A DNA stretch of 13,201 nt, taken from assembly GCA_031390175.1 (NCBI GenBank), contig JANMTF010000363.1:1-13201 (forward strand). The letters run 5' to 3'. The translations under genes and the position numbers were made by a program. The notes below the pieces were generated by a model. The model was not told where the DNA came from, did no database searches, and worked only from the letters and a program-made list of their open reading frames with translations. Source of the stretch: JAAFIP01 sp031390175. Its GTDB lineage: Bacteria > Pseudomonadota > Gammaproteobacteria > Burkholderiales > Burkholderiaceae_C. Positions 13,179-13,201 of the stretch are shown in pieces; the stretch's first letter is position 1; every line of letters begins with the position of its first letter.

Positions 13179-13201
13179 CATTCACATTGGCGAATGCGTC
13201 C
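13175..13201 (+). CDS. Possible start of a third gene, cut by the window edge
   Basis: An ATG at 13175 overlaps the PIN stop as ATGA and opens a frame reading MTFTLANAS to the end of the window. The overlap matches the tight spacing of the preceding two genes. No clear ribosome-binding site precedes it. Only nine codons are visible, so this may be chance. Confidence 0.22.

Noticed and set aside
1..13201. tRNA, rRNA or CRISPR array
   Set aside because: No cloverleaf, rRNA-like stretch or regularly spaced repeat was found by eye on either strand.

Overview
The window looks like a chromosomal segment of a betaproteobacterium, most likely of the Comamonadaceae (Rhodoferax/Albidiferax-like). This rests on the gene order M23 peptidase - secA - argJ - DUF815 ATPase - Nudix gene, on the style of the GroEL, SecA and ArgJ proteins, on a CIRCE-controlled groESL operon, and on a moderately high-GC core broken by AT-richer accessory genes. 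The family placement is recollection and inference, not a database result.

Left part, minus strand (1-6756). Reading from right to left, an inner-membrane M23 peptidase is followed by secA (preprotein translocase motor), argJ (bifunctional arginine biosynthesis enzyme), a small two-helix DUF3592 membrane protein, a DUF815 AAA+ ATPase, and the first 23 codons of what is probably a Nudix hydrolase. The AT-rich DUF3592 gene looks like a later addition inside the argJ-ATPase interval. A dyad repeat fragment sits between secA and argJ, and a fuller copy sits between groES and groEL.

Centre, plus strand (6819-9389). A dciA-like (DUF721) gene is divergent from the M23 gene. It is followed by a heat-shock control region (sigma70/sigma32-type promoter overlapping a CIRCE operator), groES and groEL. 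A strong intrinsic terminator follows groEL.

Right part (9390-13201) is accessory. The minus strand carries a secreted trypsin-like serine protease with a Cys-rich N-terminal region, and a HigB/HigA-type (Gp49/DUF891 plus Xre HTH) toxin-antitoxin pair. These are followed on the plus strand by a second copy of the last 142 codons of groEL, with no start of its own and with its own intrinsic terminator. The protease-TA segment is therefore flanked by about 429-bp direct repeats of the groEL 3' end. The two copies are mosaic: the first 63 codons are about 85% identical and the last 80 codons including the stop are 97.5% identical with only synonymous changes, which points to gene conversion or exchange at the 3' end. 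Homologous recombination between the repeats would remove the protease-TA cassette and leave an intact groEL.

Beyond the fragment, an unrecognised 257-aa protein overlaps a PIN-domain nuclease gene that starts with TTG behind a strong ribosome-binding site. A third reading frame may start in the stop of the PIN gene. This two- or three-gene module is the best candidate for an undescribed toxin-antitoxin or defence-like system in the window.
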